DNA of 64,000 nt, taken from the NCBI GenBank assembly GCA_965217615.1, contig CBDCIT010000007.1:41322-105321 (forward strand), in the 5' to 3' direction. Each line of letters starts with the position of its first letter. Position 1 is the first letter of the stretch. A model generated the notes under the pieces. That model was not told where the DNA came from, searched no databases, and was given only the letters and a program-made list of their open reading frames with translations. Below are positions 61,093 through 64,000 of the stretch, piece after piece. The translations under genes were made by a program, and so were the position numbers. Source of the DNA: CAVOAK01 sp965217615. GTDB taxonomy: Bacteria > Pseudomonadota > Alphaproteobacteria > UBA8366 > CAVOAK01.

Positions 61093-61794
61093 TCAAAGAG
61101 GCATTAACTTTTTCATCTTACGCCAGCGTGCGAGGGCCTCGCCGCAGGGTATCCTGTCATAGTACCAGGACTGGCCGCGCAACGCTTTGGCCATTTCTCC
61201 GACCATATGCCCGCGGATCTCATTGTGGCGGTTCTCGGTTATGCCGCCGGCCTCGAGTGTCTTGGCAAGGCCGCCATTCATTCGGCGCAGCGCCACGACG
61301 ATTTCGGAGTTGGACAGTCCGCAGGCCGAGGCGCGCCCCAAGGCATCGCCAAACCGTCTGAATTCGTCAAGCGGCGGCAGACTCGGCGAACGGCCTGGTT
61401 CGAAAACCGCTTCGCGCTGCACACCGAAATAGTTGGAATAGGGTCCCGCATCGAGCAGTTCGAAATAAAAGCCGTAGAGCACCAAGCATGTCGCAATCAT
61501 GAACGTGTTTGAAATAATTACGGCCACCCGGAATTGGCTGTCCTTGATCCAGAGATAGATCAAATAGGCAATGATGAAGCCCCAGAAGAAGCCCTGAGGG
61601 ACCTCCCACCACTTGAGCACGAGAAAGCCCCATATCGTCCCTGCGATCAACGCAAGCAGCGCCAATAAGTTAAATCGCGCCGCGGCCCTCGTGTCGTTGA
61701 GCCATTCGCCACTATGATAAATATGCCACAAGGTGAGCATGCCGATGCCCGACTGGCAGACAAACCAACAAAATACGATGAAGAGCAGGTTCAT
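61093..61794 (-). CDS. Membrane protein of unknown function
   Basis: The 233-residue protein has four hydrophobic segments in the first 115 residues (LLFIVFCWFVCQSGIGMLTLWH, FNLLALLALIAGTIWGFLVL, GFFWGFIIAYLIYLW and VAVIISNTFMIATCLVLYGFYF). A soluble C-terminal helical half follows (DEFRRFGDALGRASACGLSNSEIVVALRRMNGGLAKTL). I do not recognise the family. It is convergent with the rhodanese gene and diverges from the TTC38-type gene. Confidence 0.75.
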   Translation of the reverse strand: MNLLFIVFCWFVCQSGIGMLTLWHIYHSGEWLNDTRAAARFNLLALLALIAGTIWGFLVLKWWEVPQGFFWGFIIAYLIYLWIKDSQFRVAVIISNTFMIATCLVLYGFYFELLDAGPYSNYFGVQREAVFEPGRSPSLPPLDEFRRFGDALGRASACGLSNSEIVVALRRMNGGLAKTLEAGGITENRHNEIRGHMVGEMAKALRGQSWYYDRIPCGEALARWRKMKKLMPL

Positions 61795-61893
61795 TTAATT
61801 CGATCCAAGGGAACTCAAACTTAAATAAGGGCTCGACGACACTTTGGCCAGAAGGATATGCATATTGTCGGCAGCAGGCGACGGGGACAGGGG

Positions 61894-63282
61894 ATGCTTA
61901 GTGACGAACGCGGGCTGGAAGTAACGGCCGCCAACGCAGAATCGGTTAGCCGCTTCGACGATGCGGTCAGCGGCTATCTAACAATCTCGCGCGACACCAT
62001 GGGGCTGCTTAACGCAGCGCTCGATGCCGATGCGGGCTTGGCTATGGGACATTGTCTCAAAGGCTACATGCAGGCGCTGGCGAACAAACCCGAATGGAGC
62101 GACCGAATCGCAGCAAGTCTGGCCGCCGCCAAGAAATCGCTAGAAGAGCGTGGAGCGACACCCCGGGAAAAAGAGCACGTGGAGGCGTTGCAGGCGCTCT
62201 ACAGCGGCAATTTCCTGCTGGCGATTGCAATTTGGGAAGGCATCTTGGTTGACCACCCGCTTGATGCGGTGGCGCTCAAGATTGCCCACTTGCATTACTT
62301 CAGGCTCGGCGACATACCTAACTTGCGAGATACCGGAGCACGGGTCGCACATGCCTGGAATGCCTCGGTGCCGGGGTACGGCTACTTCCTTGGCATCCGC
62401 GCATTTGGCCTGATGGAAACCGGCGACTACCGCGCTGCCGAAGACCTGGGAACGCGCGCGGTTGAGTTGGTGCCGCGCGACCTCTACGCAATTCATGCTG
62501 TCACCCATATCCATGAGATGGAAGGCCGTTGGCGCGACGGGCTCGAATGGTTGGACAACCCGTCCCTCGATTGGGATTTCTGGAATAATTTCCGATTTCA
62601 TGTGTGGTGGCATTACGGGCTGTTTCTCATCGAACTCGAACGCTACGACGAGGCCTTGGCGCATTATGATGCGCGAGTAAGGAGTGAAAAAACCGACTTC
62701 CCGACAGACACCGCCAGCGCGATTTCAACCTTGTGGCGGCTGGAAGCCGTCGGCGTCGATGTGGGCGAGCGTTGGCATGAGTTGGCCGACTTAGCCGAAC
62801 AGCGGCTTGACGATCACCTGTTCGCCTATTTCGACGGCCATACAATGGTTGCGCTCGCGGCCGACGGCCGCGACGAGGCCGCGCGGCGCATGCTGGCCTC
62901 GCTGCAACACGTCAAGACCGACGACGACGTGACGCAGACGCGCATCATCGCCGAGATCGGCGTGCCCCTGTGCAACGCGATCCACGCCTACTACGTTGGA
63001 GACTACGACGCCGCGGTCGATCTGATGATGCCGATCCGCAACGATCTCTTCCGCATCGGTGGCAGCCATGTTCAACGCGATATCTTCGTGCAGACCCTGT
63101 TGCAAGCAGCTCTGAGAAGTGACCGCGCCGCCGTCGCGCGGGCGCTCCTCGCCGAACGTGTTGCCCTCAAACCCAACAGCGGAATCAGTTGGAAGCTTTA
63201 TGCCCGCGCCCTTGAGGATGGTGGAGACGCTACAGCAGCCGCGGCCGCTCGCAATCGTGCGCAAACCGCACTCGCGGTATAG
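61894..63282 (+). CDS. TTC38-family tetratricopeptide repeat protein
   Basis: The 462-residue protein (start ATG 61894, MLSDERGLEV, with GGGGACAGGGG upstream) is all-helical and matches the TTC38 family. TPREKEHVEALQALYSGNFLLAIAIWEGIL and the conserved HAVTHIHEMEGRWRDGLEWLD are the hallmark, with AHYDARVRSEKTDFPTDTASAISTLWRLE after it. The TPR-like repeats suggest protein binding; function is unproven. An upstream ATG (61858) would add 12 residues. Confidence 0.88.
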   Translation: MLSDERGLEVTAANAESVSRFDDAVSGYLTISRDTMGLLNAALDADAGLAMGHCLKGYMQALANKPEWSDRIAASLAAAKKSLEERGATPREKEHVEALQALYSGNFLLAIAIWEGILVDHPLDAVALKIAHLHYFRLGDIPNLRDTGARVAHAWNASVPGYGYFLGIRAFGLMETGDYRAAEDLGTRAVELVPRDLYAIHAVTHIHEMEGRWRDGLEWLDNPSLDWDFWNNFRFHVWWHYGLFLIELERYDEALAHYDARVRSEKTDFPTDTASAISTLWRLEAVGVDVGERWHELADLAEQRLDDHLFAYFDGHTMVALAADGRDEAARRMLASLQHVKTDDDVTQTRIIAEIGVPLCNAIHAYYVGDYDAAVDLMMPIRNDLFRIGGSHVQRDIFVQTLLQAALRSDRAAVARALLAERVALKPNSGISWKLYARALEDGGDATAAAAARNRAQTALAV

Positions 63283-63416
63283 GGCAGCGGAATTGGGAAT
63301 AGCGCAGCGTTCGCCGCAGAATGCGCTGCGCGGGACGACGCATCTGTTTTCCTGTAGTCTTGTCGCGTTGCTTCAACGGGCCCCGCAAGCGGCCCACCAT
63401 CTCCGGCCGGTTCTTC

Positions 63417-63806
63417 ATGGCAAAATCCAGCAGCTCGCCGTTCACGGTCCTCGACCGCAAAGTCTACGCCGAGGGGGCCAATATCTTCAGAAACGGCGAA
63501 TTGGGCTCGCGCGCCTTCATTGTTGAAGACGGCGAAGTGGAAATATGGCGGGACGAGGACGGAAAACGTCGTCGGTTAGGAATTGTTCACAAGGGCGGCG
63601 TCTTCGGCGAAATGGCCTTGATCGACGATGAGCCACGTATGGCGAATGCCAACGCATTGACGAAAACGGTGTGCATCATCGTCCCGGGAGATTCGTTCAA
63701 GGACAAGATTAATCGCGCCGATCCATTTATCGCTGCATTGCTGCGCGTCTTCGTCCAGAACATCCGCTCAACCGTCGTCCATAGGCGGGCCAGCGACCGC
63801 AAATAG
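63417..63806 (+). CDS. Cyclic nucleotide-binding domain protein
   Basis: The 129-residue protein is a single cNMP-binding domain. FRNGELGSRAFIVEDGEVEIWRDEDGKRRRLG is the beta-roll, GGVFGEMALIDDEPRMANANALT is the phosphate-binding cassette (the usual Arg-Ala becomes Arg-Met-Ala-Asn), and PFIAALLRVFVQNIRS is the C-terminal helix. There is no DNA-binding or enzymatic domain. I start it at ATG 63417 (MAKSSSSPF) because upstream residues do not match. It may bind a nucleotide to regulate a partner. Confidence 0.82.
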   Translation: MAKSSSSPFTVLDRKVYAEGANIFRNGELGSRAFIVEDGEVEIWRDEDGKRRRLGIVHKGGVFGEMALIDDEPRMANANALTKTVCIIVPGDSFKDKINRADPFIAALLRVFVQNIRSTVVHRRASDRK

Positions 63807-64000
63807 TCTATACAACTTGCGGCGCACAGTAGGCCCCCCTGTGGAAGTTAACCCTATCCTATCTTTTGCAACTCTATGCGAACTAACTGTTTTGGCCCGA
63901 TGAATGACGTAGTCCAACTGTTCGTTGCCATGGAACAAAATTTCTTAGATAGGTTGCAAGCTTGATTCGTATTGCAATCAGGTTCGCAATGTATGGATTA
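63807..64000. other. Right edge without a gene
   Basis: The final 194 bases are AT-richer than the neighbouring genes and hold no open frame of note. They may be the upstream region of a gene beyond the edge. Confidence 0.4.

Noticed and set aside
1..64000. CRISPR arrays, rRNA operons, prophage, conjugation genes or an origin of replication
   Set aside because: No regularly spaced repeats, rRNA-like sequence, phage structural genes, relaxase, or DnaA-box cluster was seen.

Overview
The window reads as chromosomal DNA of an alphaproteobacterium. The evidence is an Aap-type general amino-acid ABC transporter (aapJQMP), class II DAHP synthase, a glmU-glmS pair, a glutathione reductase (gor) and an aa3-type oxidase cluster that resembles the alternative oxidase operons of rhizobia. 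No ribosomal RNA, CRISPR array, phage or plasmid replication gene was seen. One tRNA gene, tRNA-Val(CAC), is present.

Layout. 1-7 kb: NAD synthase (partial), a broken conserved gene, a thioredoxin-fold/2OG-Fe(II) oxygenase fusion, a nicotinate phosphoribosyltransferase-like protein and class II DAHP synthase. 7-12 kb: two IS5-like insertions around a sirtuin and a VOC protein; the second has cut a methyltransferase gene. 12-25 kb: ordinary metabolism (gor, two aldehyde dehydrogenases, a [2Fe-2S] protein, DUF2147, a glutathione S-transferase with an in-frame TGA, glmS, glmU, small monooxygenase-like proteins, tRNA-Val, DUF2189, DUF952, GGCT). 25.6-30.1 kb: a five-gene heme-copper oxidase operon, followed on the other strand by a cytochrome c and a CoxF-like small protein. 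31.4-37.2 kb: an IS256-type element directly upstream of the aap operon. 37.4-48.9 kb: three tandem ketopantoate-reductase paralogues (the third broken), a TAXI receptor, a CHAT pseudogene, nested IS256/IS5 elements and a beheaded selD. 49-64 kb: YtoQ, a GIY-YIG protein, a bicupin, a DsbA-fold isomerase, a DUF1538-DUF1538-PII-CBS operon split by an IS3 element, a cupredoxin-like lipoprotein, two tandem MFS transporters, a four-domain rhodanese, a membrane protein, a TTC38-family TPR protein and a cyclic-nucleotide-binding protein.

The main theme is insertion-sequence load and gene decay. There are five copies or fragments of one IS5-like element, three of an IS256-type element and one IS3 element. 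For three IS5 insertions the target gene can be rejoined exactly in frame after one copy of the 4-bp duplication is removed (850-3181, 10044-12076, 39659-43149). Several other genes carry single-base frameshifts or in-frame stops. This fits a genome in recent IS expansion and early reduction, but several frameshifts lie in homopolymers, so part of it could be base-calling error.

The most interesting functional module is the operon on the minus strand from 55756 to 52037. It has two DUF1538 membrane proteins, a PII-like protein and a two-CBS protein with overlapping start and stop codons, which looks like a nucleotide-regulated ion-transport system. An IS3 insertion with an unusual 16-bp flanking duplication has replaced the N-terminus of the second DUF1538 gene with codons read from the element's own terminal repeat.
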